From Lederbergia citrisecunda (lineage in GTDB: Bacteria > Bacillota > Bacilli > Bacillales > Bacillaceae_C): 64,000 nucleotides of DNA. The position numbers and the translations under genes were made by a program. Shown one piece after another: positions 54,153 through 63,938 of this stretch (position 1 is the first letter of the stretch; each line of letters starts with the position of its first letter). The notes beneath the pieces are model-generated. The model was not told where the DNA came from and ran no database searches. It was given only the letters and a program-made list of their open reading frames with translations. The stretch is taken from positions 507,001 through 571,000 of the forward strand of contig NZ_JAGYPJ010000001.1 in assembly GCF_018343695.1 (NCBI RefSeq), written 5' to 3'.

Positions 54153-54905
54153 ATGATAAAGGAAGCTATTAAATATTTAACTGAATTGGGAATAAATCCT
54201 GCTGACAGAGTTATTGATTTAAATGATTACGAGGGGAATAAACGTACTTTTATTTTGAACGATGAAGGAATGCCTAAAGAAATAAAACCTTTAAACAATC
54301 GTGCACTAGAACCTCTTCATATTAATACTCTGACAGGATTGGTTAATTATATCAAAGCCAATATTGAACGTTTTGGATATCAATTATTTCTACAAGTTTA
54401 TGATGAAAAAACCGTTTCATTAAAAGGGACTCTCCAATATGACGGGGGACGCGAAACATTAGTTATAGCAAATGCAATTACTCCTAAGTTTAGCTATGGA
54501 CATTACCTTGACTCTGAGGAACTAATCATTGCTTTTCAATCGAAATTCACCAAAACAGCAGATCGTGATTTATTGCTAAAAGTTGTAGGTAATGTCAAAG
54601 AAGAGAACGTTCGCCAAACAGGGGACAATGGAGTTTCGCAAGCAGTAACGATTAAGACGGGAATTGCTTCCGCTGATGATGTGCTTGTTCCAAACCCTGT
54701 TACATTGGCACCTTATCGAACGTTTTTGGAAGTTGAACAACCTTCAAGCGATTTCATTTTCCGTATGAAAAACGGTCCATCTGGCGCGATATATGAAGCG
54801 GACGGTGGCGCTTGGAGAAATCAAGCAATCGTAAACGTTCGTGAGTATTTAGCTGCAGAATTAGCTGATGAAATTGAAACCGGAAGAATTACGGTAATCG
54901 CTTAA
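54153..54905 (+). CDS. DUF2303-like phage protein
   Basis: A 250-residue protein with LEPLHINTLTGLVNYIKANIE near residue 52 and a C-terminal VNVREYLAAELADEI. It resembles DUF2303-type phage proteins of unknown function, usually near recombination genes. The match is from memory. It sits six bases past the preceding stop. Confidence 0.65.
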   Translation: MIKEAIKYLTELGINPADRVIDLNDYEGNKRTFILNDEGMPKEIKPLNNRALEPLHINTLTGLVNYIKANIERFGYQLFLQVYDEKTVSLKGTLQYDGGRETLVIANAITPKFSYGHYLDSEELIIAFQSKFTKTADRDLLLKVVGNVKEENVRQTGDNGVSQAVTIKTGIASADDVLVPNPVTLAPYRTFLEVEQPSSDFIFRMKNGPSGAIYEADGGAWRNQAIVNVREYLAAELADEIETGRITVIA

Positions 54906-54918
54906 CAGGGGGGACGAC

Positions 54919-56229
54919 ATGATTAAAATTAACAAGCTTGAAATAGAAAATGTAAAGCGTGTAAAGGCGGTCAAAATCGAGCCTACGTCAAGCGGACTAA
55001 CAATTGTAGGCGGTAATAATAATCAAGGGAAAACTAGTGTTTTGGATGCAATCGCTTGGGGGTTAGGTGGTAACAAATACCGCCCTAGCAAAGCAGAGAG
55101 GGAAGGTAGTGTTATCCCTCCATATTTACACATTGTTTTGTCTAACGGGTTGGTCGTTGAGCGTAAAGGAAAAAACAGTGAATTGAAAGTCATTGATCCA
55201 AATGGAGAAAAAGCAGGGCAACAGTTGCTGAATGGCTTTGTCGAAGAATTAGCCATCGACTTACCCAAGTTCATGAACTCTACTAGCAAGGAAAAGGCTA
55301 ATATATTACTCCGTATTATCGGCGTTGGGGACAAGCTTCATGAACTAGAAAGAAAAGAACAAGAAATCTACAATCAACGTCGTACGATAGGTCAGATTGC
55401 TGATCAGAAATCAAAGTTCGCAAAGGAACAACCGTACTTTACGGATGCACCAAAAGAACTGATTTCTGCATCTGATCTAATTAAGCAACAACAAGATATT
55501 TTAGCAAGAAATGGTGAAAATCAAAGGAAGCGCCAAAACCTTAATCAGATTCAATCGTTGTACGCTAGTCAAGGGCAAGAAATTCAAAGGTTAGAAGCTC
55601 AACTAAATCAAGCCAAGGCAGCTTACGCAAAAACAGGTGAAGATTTAGCGATTGCTCAAAAAGATGCCCTGGATCTAGTTGACGAATCCACAGAAGCACT
55701 AGAAGCGAATATCCAACAGATTGACGAGATTAATAGGAAAGTTCGAGCAAATCTCGATAAAGATAAAGCTGAAACGGATGCTAATGATTACAGAACGCAA
55801 TACGAAAAACTAACAACTGCTATTGATGATGTGCGCAAGCAAAAATCAGAATTACTGGACAGTGCAGATTTACCTCTTGAGGGTTTGTCAGTTGAAGAAG
55901 GGGATCTCATTTATAAGGGACAAAAGTGGGACAACATGAGTGGAGCCGATCAATTACAAGTATCTACTGCTATTGTCCGTAAATTGAAACCTAACTGCGG
56001 ATTTATCCTATTAGACAAATTGGAACAGATGGATATGGATACCTTAAATGAGTTCGGCAAATGGCTAGAACAGGAAGGACTACAAGCGATAGCCACAAGA
56101 GTTAGCACTGGTGAGGAGTGCAGTATTATCATCGAGGACGGTTATGTTGCTGGCCAGGAGCAAGTTCAATTGCAAGAGAATGTGCCAAAAGCACCTGAAA
56201 CAAAAACATGGAAAGCTGGTGAATTTTAA
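54919..56229 (+). CDS. AAA ATPase, RecF/SMC-like
   Basis: A 436-residue ATPase with Walker A GGNNQGKTSVLDAI near residue 31, a central coiled coil (about 190-330), and late LLDKLEQMD in the Walker B position. The layout recalls phage-encoded SbcC/RecF-like proteins that act in DNA repair or recombination. It immediately precedes the Sak4-like gene. GGGGGACG precedes ATG 54919. Confidence 0.8.
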   Translation: MIKINKLEIENVKRVKAVKIEPTSSGLTIVGGNNNQGKTSVLDAIAWGLGGNKYRPSKAEREGSVIPPYLHIVLSNGLVVERKGKNSELKVIDPNGEKAGQQLLNGFVEELAIDLPKFMNSTSKEKANILLRIIGVGDKLHELERKEQEIYNQRRTIGQIADQKSKFAKEQPYFTDAPKELISASDLIKQQQDILARNGENQRKRQNLNQIQSLYASQGQEIQRLEAQLNQAKAAYAKTGEDLAIAQKDALDLVDESTEALEANIQQIDEINRKVRANLDKDKAETDANDYRTQYEKLTTAIDDVRKQKSELLDSADLPLEGLSVEEGDLIYKGQKWDNMSGADQLQVSTAIVRKLKPNCGFILLDKLEQMDMDTLNEFGKWLEQEGLQAIATRVSTGEECSIIIEDGYVAGQEQVQLQENVPKAPETKTWKAGEF

Positions 56230-56231
56230 GA

Positions 56232-57335
56232 ATGGAAGTCATTAGCGGAAAAATCGAAAAGGCTAAGAAAGTAGTTTTATATGGTCCAGAAGGAATAGGG
56301 AAGTCTTCTTTAGCAGCACAATTCCCGAAACCTATTTTCATAGATACAGAGGGTTCAACAACTGAATTAAATGTTGATCGCTTGCCTAAACCCACAAGTT
56401 GGGCCATGCTCCAGCAACAAGTTGATTGGGTTAAGCAGCAAGTTGGCAGATTCCAAACATTAGTCATCGACACAATCGATTGGGCGGAAATGCAGTGTGC
56501 TGAATCTGTTTGTGCCCAACATGGTAAGAAGGGCGTTGAGGATTTTGGTTATGGAAATGGTTACGTCTATGTAAAAGAAGAGTTAGGACGTTTTCTCAAT
56601 AAATTAAGTGACGTGGTTGATGTAGGAATCAATGTCGTTCTGACGGCACATTCGCAAATCGTCAAATTCGAACAGCCTGACGAAATGGGCGCTTATGACC
56701 GTTACCAATTAAAACTAGGTAAAAAGACAAGCTCCCAGACAGCTCCTTTGGTCAAGGAATGGGCAGATATGGTCTTATTCATTAACTATAAGACTTATAG
56801 TGTTGCGGTGGACGATAAAGGCAAGAAGCATAAGGCACAAGGTGGAGTTCGTACTATTTTCGCAACACATCATCCGGCTTGGGATGCTAAAAATCGTCAT
56901 GGGTTACCAGATGAATTTCCGTTGGACTATGCAAATATCGCTCATATTTTTGCCAATGTACCAAATCATCAAACGGCACCTGTGCAACAATCTGAGCCAG
57001 TAGTTCAGCAACAACAAGAACCTATTCAGCAAACTCAACCGATAGTAGAGCCAACGCAACCAGTTCAGCAACAGCCTATGCAAAACGCTCCTACAAGTAC
57101 AGTGGAGTTAAACCCAGCAATTCCGCAATCTCTACGAGATTTAATGATACAAAGTAACGTTTCAGAAGAAGAAATACAAGTTGTTGTTAGTAGAAAAGGA
57201 TATTACCCAATGGAAACACCAATTAACAATTATGATCCAAGTTTTATAGACGGTGTATTAGTTGGAGCATGGCCGCAAGTTTTCGGCATGGTACAAGAAT
57301 TCAGAAAAACTCTACCATTTAAAAATATCATATAG
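56232..57335 (+). CDS. Sak4-like RecA-fold ATPase
   Basis: A 367-residue protein of the AAA_24/Sak4 type: Walker A LYGPEGIGKSSLA, Walker B TLVIDTIDWAE, and an NVVLTAHSQIV strand. Sak4 proteins promote single-strand annealing with a partner. A Gln/Pro-rich linker (about 245-290) precedes a short C-terminal domain. The downstream DUF669 gene also has a Gln-rich tail. Confidence 0.85.
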   Translation: MEVISGKIEKAKKVVLYGPEGIGKSSLAAQFPKPIFIDTEGSTTELNVDRLPKPTSWAMLQQQVDWVKQQVGRFQTLVIDTIDWAEMQCAESVCAQHGKKGVEDFGYGNGYVYVKEELGRFLNKLSDVVDVGINVVLTAHSQIVKFEQPDEMGAYDRYQLKLGKKTSSQTAPLVKEWADMVLFINYKTYSVAVDDKGKKHKAQGGVRTIFATHHPAWDAKNRHGLPDEFPLDYANIAHIFANVPNHQTAPVQQSEPVVQQQQEPIQQTQPIVEPTQPVQQQPMQNAPTSTVELNPAIPQSLRDLMIQSNVSEEEIQVVVSRKGYYPMETPINNYDPSFIDGVLVGAWPQVFGMVQEFRKTLPFKNII

Positions 57336-57347
57336 GAGGAACAACAG

Positions 57348-57899
57348 ATGAATCAAGAACGAGAATTAGGTTGGGATGATGAGATAGAAAAGGATGGTGG
57401 CGATTTTATATTGCTGCCGGAAGGAGACTACCATTTTACAGTAAAGAAATTTGAACGTGGTAGATTTGCGGGTAGTACTAAAATGCCCGCTTGTAATCAA
57501 GCGAAATTGGAATTAACGGTCCATTCTCCTGAACATGGTGAAGTGACTATTTTCCACACCTTACTTCTTCATACCAAAACGGAAGGTTTTTTATCAAACT
57601 TTTTCACCGGAATTGGTCAAAAGAAAAAAGGCGAAAAGTTACGCATGAACTGGAACACAGTCATTGGTTCCAAAGGAAAATTAAAGTTAAAAATTAATAA
57701 GTTCATTGGTCGAGATAACGAAGAACGCTCAAACAACGAAGTGCAGACGTTTTATCCATATGAGGAAGCTTTCCAACAAGGACAAGGCTATCAGCAGCAA
57801 CAACCTTATCAACAACCAGTTCAGCAACAACAACCAATGCAACAAACGCCATTCCCAACTACACAGCAACAAGGCGGATTTACAGCAGGGCAATTTTAG
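57348..57899 (+). CDS. DUF669 phage protein, SSB-like
   Basis: A 183-residue protein matching DUF669: LPEGDYHFTVKKFERG, then KMPACNQAKLELTV and HTLLLHTKTEGFLSNFF, followed by a Gln-rich tail. Such proteins usually accompany Sak4-type ATPases and may bind single-stranded DNA. AGGAGG precedes ATG 57348. Confidence 0.85.
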   Translation: MNQERELGWDDEIEKDGGDFILLPEGDYHFTVKKFERGRFAGSTKMPACNQAKLELTVHSPEHGEVTIFHTLLLHTKTEGFLSNFFTGIGQKKKGEKLRMNWNTVIGSKGKLKLKINKFIGRDNEERSNNEVQTFYPYEEAFQQGQGYQQQQPYQQPVQQQQPMQQTPFPTTQQQGGFTAGQF

Positions 57900-57908
57900 G
57901 AGGTAGCT

Positions 57909-59489
57909 ATGAAACTTAGAGGTTATCAACAGGATGCCAGGGAATCCATCCAGTCGGAGTGGGAAAATGGCGTAAAGAAAACATTGCTTGTACTTCCAAC
58001 TGGTTGCGGTAAAACGATTGTGTTTAGCAAGGTAATTGAGGACAGAGTAATCAAGGGCGAGCGCGTTCTCGTCCTTGCCCATAGGGGCGAACTTCTGGAA
58101 CAAGCAGCAGACAAATTGGAGAAAAGCACTGGATTAAAATGCGCGACCGAAAAAGCTGAACAAACTTCAATAGGTAGTTGGTTTCGTGTAGTGGTTGGAA
58201 GTGTACAAACGATGATGCGAGAGAAGCGACTCGAGCGATTCGATAAAGATTTCTTCGACACGATTATTATCGATGAAGCACATCATTGTATTTCAGATAG
58301 CTATCAACGTGTTTTAAATTACTTTGATACTGCAAATGTATTAGGTGTTACTGCTACACCAGACAGAGGTGATATGCGGAATCTAGGTTCCTATTTTGAA
58401 TCACTTGCATACGAATACACATTGCCTAAAGCTATAAAAAGTGGCTATCTAAGCCCGATCAAGGCACTAACAATTCCACTTAAATTAGATTTATCAGGAG
58501 TTGGCCAACAAGCAGGGGATTTTAAGACAAGTGATTTAGGAACAGCTCTGGATCCTTACCTTGAATCAATCGCCGAAGAAATGAGAAAAGTGGCTAGTGA
58601 TAGAAAAATCGTTGTCTTTCTTCCACTGGTAAAGACAAGCCAAAAGTTCACGGAAATATTAAACCAAAAAGGTTTTAGGGCAGCAGAGGTCAACGGTGAG
58701 AGTAAAGACCGCGCTGAAATATTAGAAGATTTCGAGAATGATAAATATAACGTATTATGCAATTCTATGCTTCTTACTGAAGGTTGGGATTGTCCATCAG
58801 TTGATTGTGTTGTCGTTTTAAGACCTACAAAAGTAAGAAGCTTATACAGCCAAATGGTTGGGCGTGGTACCCGATTATTTAAAGGTAAAACTGAATTATT
58901 GTTACTGGATTTTCTTTGGCATACAGATCGACATGAGTTATGTCATCCTGCACATTTGATTGCGTCGAATGAAGAAGTGGCACAGGCAATGACCAAACAA
59001 ATTGAAGAAGCTGGAATACCACTCGATTTAGAAAAGGTGGAAAAACAAGCAGAAGAGGATGTAGTTGCTCAACGTGAAGAAGCCCTTGCTAAACAACTAG
59101 CAGAAATGAAGCGCCGCAAACGTAAACTTGTGGATCCGTTGCAATTTGAAATGAGTATCCAAGCTGAGGACCTTTCAAGTTATGTTCCATCCTTCGGTTG
59201 GGAAATGGGACCACCGAGCGAAAATCAAGTGAAAACTTTAGAAAAGCTCGGTATTCTACCTGATCAGATTGAAAACGCGGGTAAAGCTACTAAACTATTA
59301 GAGCGTTTAGAAAGACGACGTGATGAAGGTTTAACCACACCGAAGCAGATACGTTTTCTTGAGGGTAGAGGGTTCGAGCATGTAGGAACATGGCCGTTTG
59401 AAAACGCGAAAAGATTGATAGATAGAATTGCTGCAAACGGATGGAGAATACCGACTGGTATCATTCCAAGTGAATATCGCGGGGAGTAG
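57909..59489 (+). CDS. Superfamily 2 DNA/RNA helicase
   Basis: A 526-residue helicase. Motif I is LPTGCGKTIV, motif II IIDEAHHC, motif III GVTATPDRG, and motif VI MVGRGTRL. The N-terminal LRGYQQDARESIQSEW is the Q-motif-like region. A C-terminal extension of 150 residues carries coiled coil and PSENQVKTLEKLGI, a repeat seen in phage helicases. It probably acts at the replication fork or in recombination. Confidence 0.9.
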   Translation: MKLRGYQQDARESIQSEWENGVKKTLLVLPTGCGKTIVFSKVIEDRVIKGERVLVLAHRGELLEQAADKLEKSTGLKCATEKAEQTSIGSWFRVVVGSVQTMMREKRLERFDKDFFDTIIIDEAHHCISDSYQRVLNYFDTANVLGVTATPDRGDMRNLGSYFESLAYEYTLPKAIKSGYLSPIKALTIPLKLDLSGVGQQAGDFKTSDLGTALDPYLESIAEEMRKVASDRKIVVFLPLVKTSQKFTEILNQKGFRAAEVNGESKDRAEILEDFENDKYNVLCNSMLLTEGWDCPSVDCVVVLRPTKVRSLYSQMVGRGTRLFKGKTELLLLDFLWHTDRHELCHPAHLIASNEEVAQAMTKQIEEAGIPLDLEKVEKQAEEDVVAQREEALAKQLAEMKRRKRKLVDPLQFEMSIQAEDLSSYVPSFGWEMGPPSENQVKTLEKLGILPDQIENAGKATKLLERLERRRDEGLTTPKQIRFLEGRGFEHVGTWPFENAKRLIDRIAANGWRIPTGIIPSEYRGE

Positions 59490-59500
59490 GCGGTGAAAAA

Positions 59501-60949
59501 TTGAAACAGTTAGATTTATTTCGAGAGATTATTGTAGATAACTTCGCGGGCGGTGGTGGAGCATCTACTGGAATTGAGATGGCAACAGGCTTGAATGTTG
59601 ATATAGCAATCAACCATGATCCAGCTGCTATCGCCATGCATAAAGCAAATCATCCTGATACGGAGCATTATCTTGAATCTGTCTGGGATATAGATCCAGT
59701 CGAAGTGGTCAAAGGTCGAAAAGTTGGACTGTGTTGGTTTTCACCTGATTGCACTCACTTTAGTAAAGCGAAGGGTGGAAAACCCAAGAAAAAGGAAATT
59801 AGAGGGCTTGCGTGGGTTGCAGTTAGATGGGCCGCTACTGTAAAGCCAAGAGTTATCATCCTAGAAAATGTTGAAGAGTTTAAGACCTGGGGACCTTTAC
59901 TGGAAAACGGACAGCCGGATCCAAATAAAAAAGGCAAGACATTTAATTCTTTTGTAAAAGCACTCAAAAGACAAGGGTATGAAGTTAAGTTCAAGGAGTT
60001 AAAGGCTTGTGATTATGGGGCTCCTACTACTAGAAAAAGATTCTTCATGATTGCTAGATGTGATGGAAAACCGATTGTATGGCCGAAAGCAACACATGGT
60101 GAGTCGGATGAAGTAAATGTTCAGTTAGGGCTTAAAAAACCTTACAGAACAGCAGGAGAAATAATTGATTGGTCTTTAGATTGTCCAAGTATTTTCACTA
60201 GAAAAAGACCTTTAGCGGAAAACACAATGCGAAGGATCGCAAGAGGAATTCAAAAATTTGTACTAGAAAATCCGTCACCTTTTATAGTGCGGATTGGACA
60301 GACCGGATATGGTGGCGATCGATTGCAATATACCCTAGATCAACCATTAACAACAATTGTCACTAAAGCAGAGCATTGTCTTGTCACACCTTTTATTTCA
60401 ACGTACTACACCGAAACTACCAAAAACGGAATGAGAGGACAGTCAACAGAAGAACCACTTCATACAATTAGCACTGCAAATAGATTTGGTCTAGTTGCAG
60501 CGTTCCTTGCTAAAAACTATGGAGGTAATTATAAGGGACCAGGTATCAACCTAAATGAGCCATTACACACAATAACAGTAAAAGATCATCACTCCTTAGT
60601 ACAAGCGTTTTTATTGAAATATTACGGTTCAGATACAGGTCAGTCTTTAAATGATCCTTTGCACACCATTACAACAAAGGACAGGTTTGGCCTAGTCACT
60701 TTAAAAGGACAAGATTACAAGATTGTAGATATTGGTATGAGGATGCTTCAACCTAGAGAACTATTCAATGCTCAAGGATTCCCTTCTGATTACATTATCG
60801 ACAAGGATTTCGAAGGGAAAATATATCCAAAAACCGCACAAGTGGCAAGGGTAGGAAATAGTGTTCCTCCTCCATTTGCAGAAGCATTAGTAAGAGCAAA
60901 TTTGCCAGAAATGTGTGTAGGGAATACCAGATACGCCGTTGGTGTATAG
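59501..60949 (+). CDS. Phage DNA cytosine methyltransferase
   Basis: A 482-residue C5-cytosine methyltransferase. Motif I is DNFAGGGGASTGIE, the ENV motif VI is VIILENVEEF, motif VIII is TRKRFFMIAR, and late motifs IX-X include ARVGNSVPPPFAEALV. The nucleophile loop reads SPDCTHFSKAKGG instead of PCQ-x-FS, typical of a phage branch. The target-recognition part holds three related segments of the PLHTI type. Start is TTG 59501. No restriction enzyme is adjacent, so it probably protects phage DNA. Confidence 0.88.
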   Translation: MKQLDLFREIIVDNFAGGGGASTGIEMATGLNVDIAINHDPAAIAMHKANHPDTEHYLESVWDIDPVEVVKGRKVGLCWFSPDCTHFSKAKGGKPKKKEIRGLAWVAVRWAATVKPRVIILENVEEFKTWGPLLENGQPDPNKKGKTFNSFVKALKRQGYEVKFKELKACDYGAPTTRKRFFMIARCDGKPIVWPKATHGESDEVNVQLGLKKPYRTAGEIIDWSLDCPSIFTRKRPLAENTMRRIARGIQKFVLENPSPFIVRIGQTGYGGDRLQYTLDQPLTTIVTKAEHCLVTPFISTYYTETTKNGMRGQSTEEPLHTISTANRFGLVAAFLAKNYGGNYKGPGINLNEPLHTITVKDHHSLVQAFLLKYYGSDTGQSLNDPLHTITTKDRFGLVTLKGQDYKIVDIGMRMLQPRELFNAQGFPSDYIIDKDFEGKIYPKTAQVARVGNSVPPPFAEALVRANLPEMCVGNTRYAVGV

Positions 60950-61004
60950 AGTCACATTTCGAAAATATATTACAACAGTCGCAAGAGGAAGTTGGTGAAA
61001 GTGT

Positions 61005-63215
61005 TTGGAAAACAAGCTGGATTTACTATCTTTATTAGAATATATCGATCCCTCAATTTTGGACTATCAGGAATGGCTAAATGTCGGAATGGCATTAAGA
61101 CAAGAAGGTTATACAGCAAGTGATTGGGACGATTGGAGTAAACGGGATGGTGGACGTTATCATCCCGGTGAATGCTTCAAAAAATGGACTACATTCGAAG
61201 GCAGTGGTATTACTGGTGCCACTATTACACAGATGGCAAAGGATAACGGATGGGAATCTCGTTCTCAATGGGAAGATCGTGAATTAGATTGGAACGACGA
61301 GATTTCTGTAAATGAAGATTATGTCGTTATCGATAAGAACTGGATTGAAGGTAAAGAAATAAGCGAACCCGTGATGTGGAATCCAGTCAGGGAATTAACT
61401 AGGTACTTGGAAACTTTGTTCGAAGCTTCCGAAAACGTGGGCTACGTTACAGATACTTGGCAAAACGAAGAAGGAAAGCATTTGCCAACAAAAGGTGCAT
61501 ATGATCGATCTGCTGGCGAGCTTATTCAATTGTTAAACCAGTCCGGTGGTGACATAGGAGGAGTTATTGGTGACTATAACCCAGAAGCTGGGGCTTGGAT
61601 CCGATTTAATCCATTGGATGGTAAGGGTGTCAAAAACGAGAATGTCACGGAATATAAATACGCTTTAGTTGAATCTGACACGATGGATTTGGAAAAGCAA
61701 AACGCAATTTTGCGAGAACTTGAATTGCCAATTGCGGCATTAGTTTACAGTGGCAAAAAGAGTATTCACGCCATCGTGAAAATTAATGCAGCGAACTATG
61801 AAGAATACCGTAAACGTGTTGATTATCTATATAACGTCTGTAAAAAGAACGGTCTGAACATTGACAATCAGAATAGAAATCCCTCGAGGCTTTCTCGTAT
61901 GCCTGGTATCGAACGAAATGGTAAGAAACAATTCTTAATCGATACAAACATTGGCAAAAGCACTTGGGATGAATGGCACGATTGGATTGAAGATGTGAAT
62001 GATGATTTACCCGATCCGGAAAGTTTAACAGATTTTTGGGACAACATGCCGCAACTGGCTCCACCATTAATAGAAGGAGTTTTACGACAAGGCCATAAAA
62101 TGTTGATGGCTGGTCCATCGAAAGCCGGGAAGTCATTTGCACTCATTGAACTTTCCATAGGGATTGCAGAAGGCAAGCAATGGCTTGGCTGGAATTGTAC
62201 GAAAGGAAAAGTGCTATACGTCAATTTGGAACTTGACCGCGCTTCATGTCTCCATCGTTTTAAAGACGTGTATCAAGCTCTCGGTTGGCAGTCTAACAAT
62301 CTATCAAATATCGATATTTGGAATCTACGCGGAAAATCAGTACCAATGGACAAGCTCGCTCCTAAGTTAATCAGAAGGGCAGCTAAAAAGAATTACATCG
62401 CAGTTATTATTGACCCGATTTATAAGGTCCTTACAGGGGACGAAAACAGCGCCGATCAGATGGCACACTTCACTAACCAATTTGACAAGGTATGTACGGA
62501 ATTAGGTTCAAGCGTCATTTACTGTCACCATCATTCAAAAGGTTCGCAAGGTAATAAAAAATCCATGGACCGTGCCAGCGGCTCTGGAGTATTTGCCAGG
62601 GATCCAGACGCTTTAATTGATTTAGTAGAGTTAGAGCCTACAGATGCACTAATGAAGCAGGAAGAGAACAAAGTGGCATGTTCCATTTATCGAAACTACT
62701 TAGAAAATCATAACTTTGATTATTTAGATGAACATGTATCGCAGGACGATTTGTTGAGCGCAACAACCATGGAGAATCATGCTAAGAGGGCAATACCGGA
62801 ACAATTAACAATAGTTAAGGAGAAAGTTGATAAAGCAATCAACAAAGTAAGAATCAGATCAGCTTGGCGTGTAGAAGGAACATTGCGAGAGTATCCGAAA
62901 TTTGACGCGGTGAACATGTGGTTTACCTATCCAATTCATATGGTGGATGAAATCGGTAGTCTAAAAGACATCGAACCAGAAGGTGAGCAACCGCCTTGGA
63001 AGAAGAATTTCACTAAGAAAAAAAGCTCTGAGGAACGCAAAAAGGAACAACAGGATGCTCTCGAGGTTGCTTATGAAGCATGTGGGATTGATGAACAAGT
63101 TACTGTAAAAGCTTTAGCAGAATACATGGGAATATCAGAAAAAACAGTTAGAAGAAGGATTAAAGAACACGCTGATTTTTGGATTGACGAGGGAGAAGTT
63201 GGGAGAAAAACGTAG
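61005..63215 (+). CDS. Primase/helicase-like replication protein
   Basis: A 736-residue multi-domain protein. The N-terminal 80 residues match PriCT-like primase-associated domains (DYQEWLNVGMALRQEG, then FKKWTTF); residues 120-330 may be a primase-polymerase-like domain; 360-560 is a RepA-type hexameric helicase ATPase with Walker A AGPSKAGKSF and Walker B AVIIDPIY; the C-terminus ends in a helix-turn-helix (LAEYMGISEKTVRRRI). TTG 61005 is set by an upstream in-frame stop. It lies next to an iteron-like region. Confidence 0.85.
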   Translation: MENKLDLLSLLEYIDPSILDYQEWLNVGMALRQEGYTASDWDDWSKRDGGRYHPGECFKKWTTFEGSGITGATITQMAKDNGWESRSQWEDRELDWNDEISVNEDYVVIDKNWIEGKEISEPVMWNPVRELTRYLETLFEASENVGYVTDTWQNEEGKHLPTKGAYDRSAGELIQLLNQSGGDIGGVIGDYNPEAGAWIRFNPLDGKGVKNENVTEYKYALVESDTMDLEKQNAILRELELPIAALVYSGKKSIHAIVKINAANYEEYRKRVDYLYNVCKKNGLNIDNQNRNPSRLSRMPGIERNGKKQFLIDTNIGKSTWDEWHDWIEDVNDDLPDPESLTDFWDNMPQLAPPLIEGVLRQGHKMLMAGPSKAGKSFALIELSIGIAEGKQWLGWNCTKGKVLYVNLELDRASCLHRFKDVYQALGWQSNNLSNIDIWNLRGKSVPMDKLAPKLIRRAAKKNYIAVIIDPIYKVLTGDENSADQMAHFTNQFDKVCTELGSSVIYCHHHSKGSQGNKKSMDRASGSGVFARDPDALIDLVELEPTDALMKQEENKVACSIYRNYLENHNFDYLDEHVSQDDLLSATTMENHAKRAIPEQLTIVKEKVDKAINKVRIRSAWRVEGTLREYPKFDAVNMWFTYPIHMVDEIGSLKDIEPEGEQPPWKKNFTKKKSSEERKKEQQDALEVAYEACGIDEQVTVKALAEYMGISEKTVRRRIKEHADFWIDEGEVGRKT

Positions 63216-63225
63216 ATAAGGACAA

Positions 63226-63483
63226 GGACAAACTCGATAAATGTCCTTATTTCCTTTAAAGACAAACTCGAGGATTGTCCTTACTGTCCGAATCTGACAA
63301 ACTCGATAAAACTTCGACTTTGACTCTAATAGGGACATACTCGATAAAATACCGACTTTGACCCGAGGGACAGACAGCCTATATTACTACGTAATATAAA
63401 AGGTGTCCCTTTCCCTCAAGGTCAAGGGGGTAAGTAGTCGTGCGTAAGCTATCGCACGACGACATACTTCCCCTATCCTTGAC
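63226..63483. other. Candidate phage replication origin: iterons and hairpin
   Basis: The largest gap in the phage early operon. Four direct repeats GACAAACTCGA(TAAA) start at 63227, 63261, 63296 and 63334 (the last as GACATACTCGATAA), steps of 34, 35 and 38. Then a long imperfect hairpin, AAGTAGTCGTGCG/CGCACGACGACATACTT flanked by GGGG/CCCC and CAAGG/CCTTG, spans about 63,420-63,483. It follows the replication protein gene directly. The repeats have no coding frame. Confidence 0.6.
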
Positions 63484-63539
63484 GAAAGCAAAATTTCAAA
63501 ATCAAAAAACATAAATGTAAAAAAATGGAGGATTAGAAA

Positions 63540-63938
63540 ATGACCGTAGAATTCTTCATGCCGATGAAAAAAGTTCCAACGACGACCCATCAACAAAAGC
63601 AAGTATCGGTCGTAAATGGAAAGCCTGTCTTTTATGAACCGGAAGATTTAAAGGCAGCAAGAGCAAAGTTAATGGCTCATCTGGGACAACATGTTCCAAC
63701 TGAAAAATTTACAGGTCCAGTTAGATTAATCGTCAAATGGTGCTTCCCGATTACTGGTGATCGTCAAGACGGCCAATATAAGCACACTCGACCTGATACG
63801 GATAATCTTCAAAAATTATTAAAAGATTGCATGTCTGATTGTGGTTTTTGGAAGGATGATGCATTAGTAGCCTCAGAGATCGTAGAAAAGTTTTGGGCCA
63901 ACGTTCCAGGTATCTATATACGAATCGAGGCGATTTGA
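63540..63938 (+). CDS. RusA-like Holliday junction resolvase
   Basis: A 132-residue endonuclease that resolves four-way DNA junctions. The hallmark HTRPDTDNLQKLLKDCM with aspartates and the later FWKDDALVASEIVEKFW match RusA. GGAGG precedes ATG 63540. It follows the candidate origin and completes the recombination module. Confidence 0.88.
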   Translation: MTVEFFMPMKKVPTTTHQQKQVSVVNGKPVFYEPEDLKAARAKLMAHLGQHVPTEKFTGPVRLIVKWCFPITGDRQDGQYKHTRPDTDNLQKLLKDCMSDCGFWKDDALVASEIVEKFWANVPGIYIRIEAI

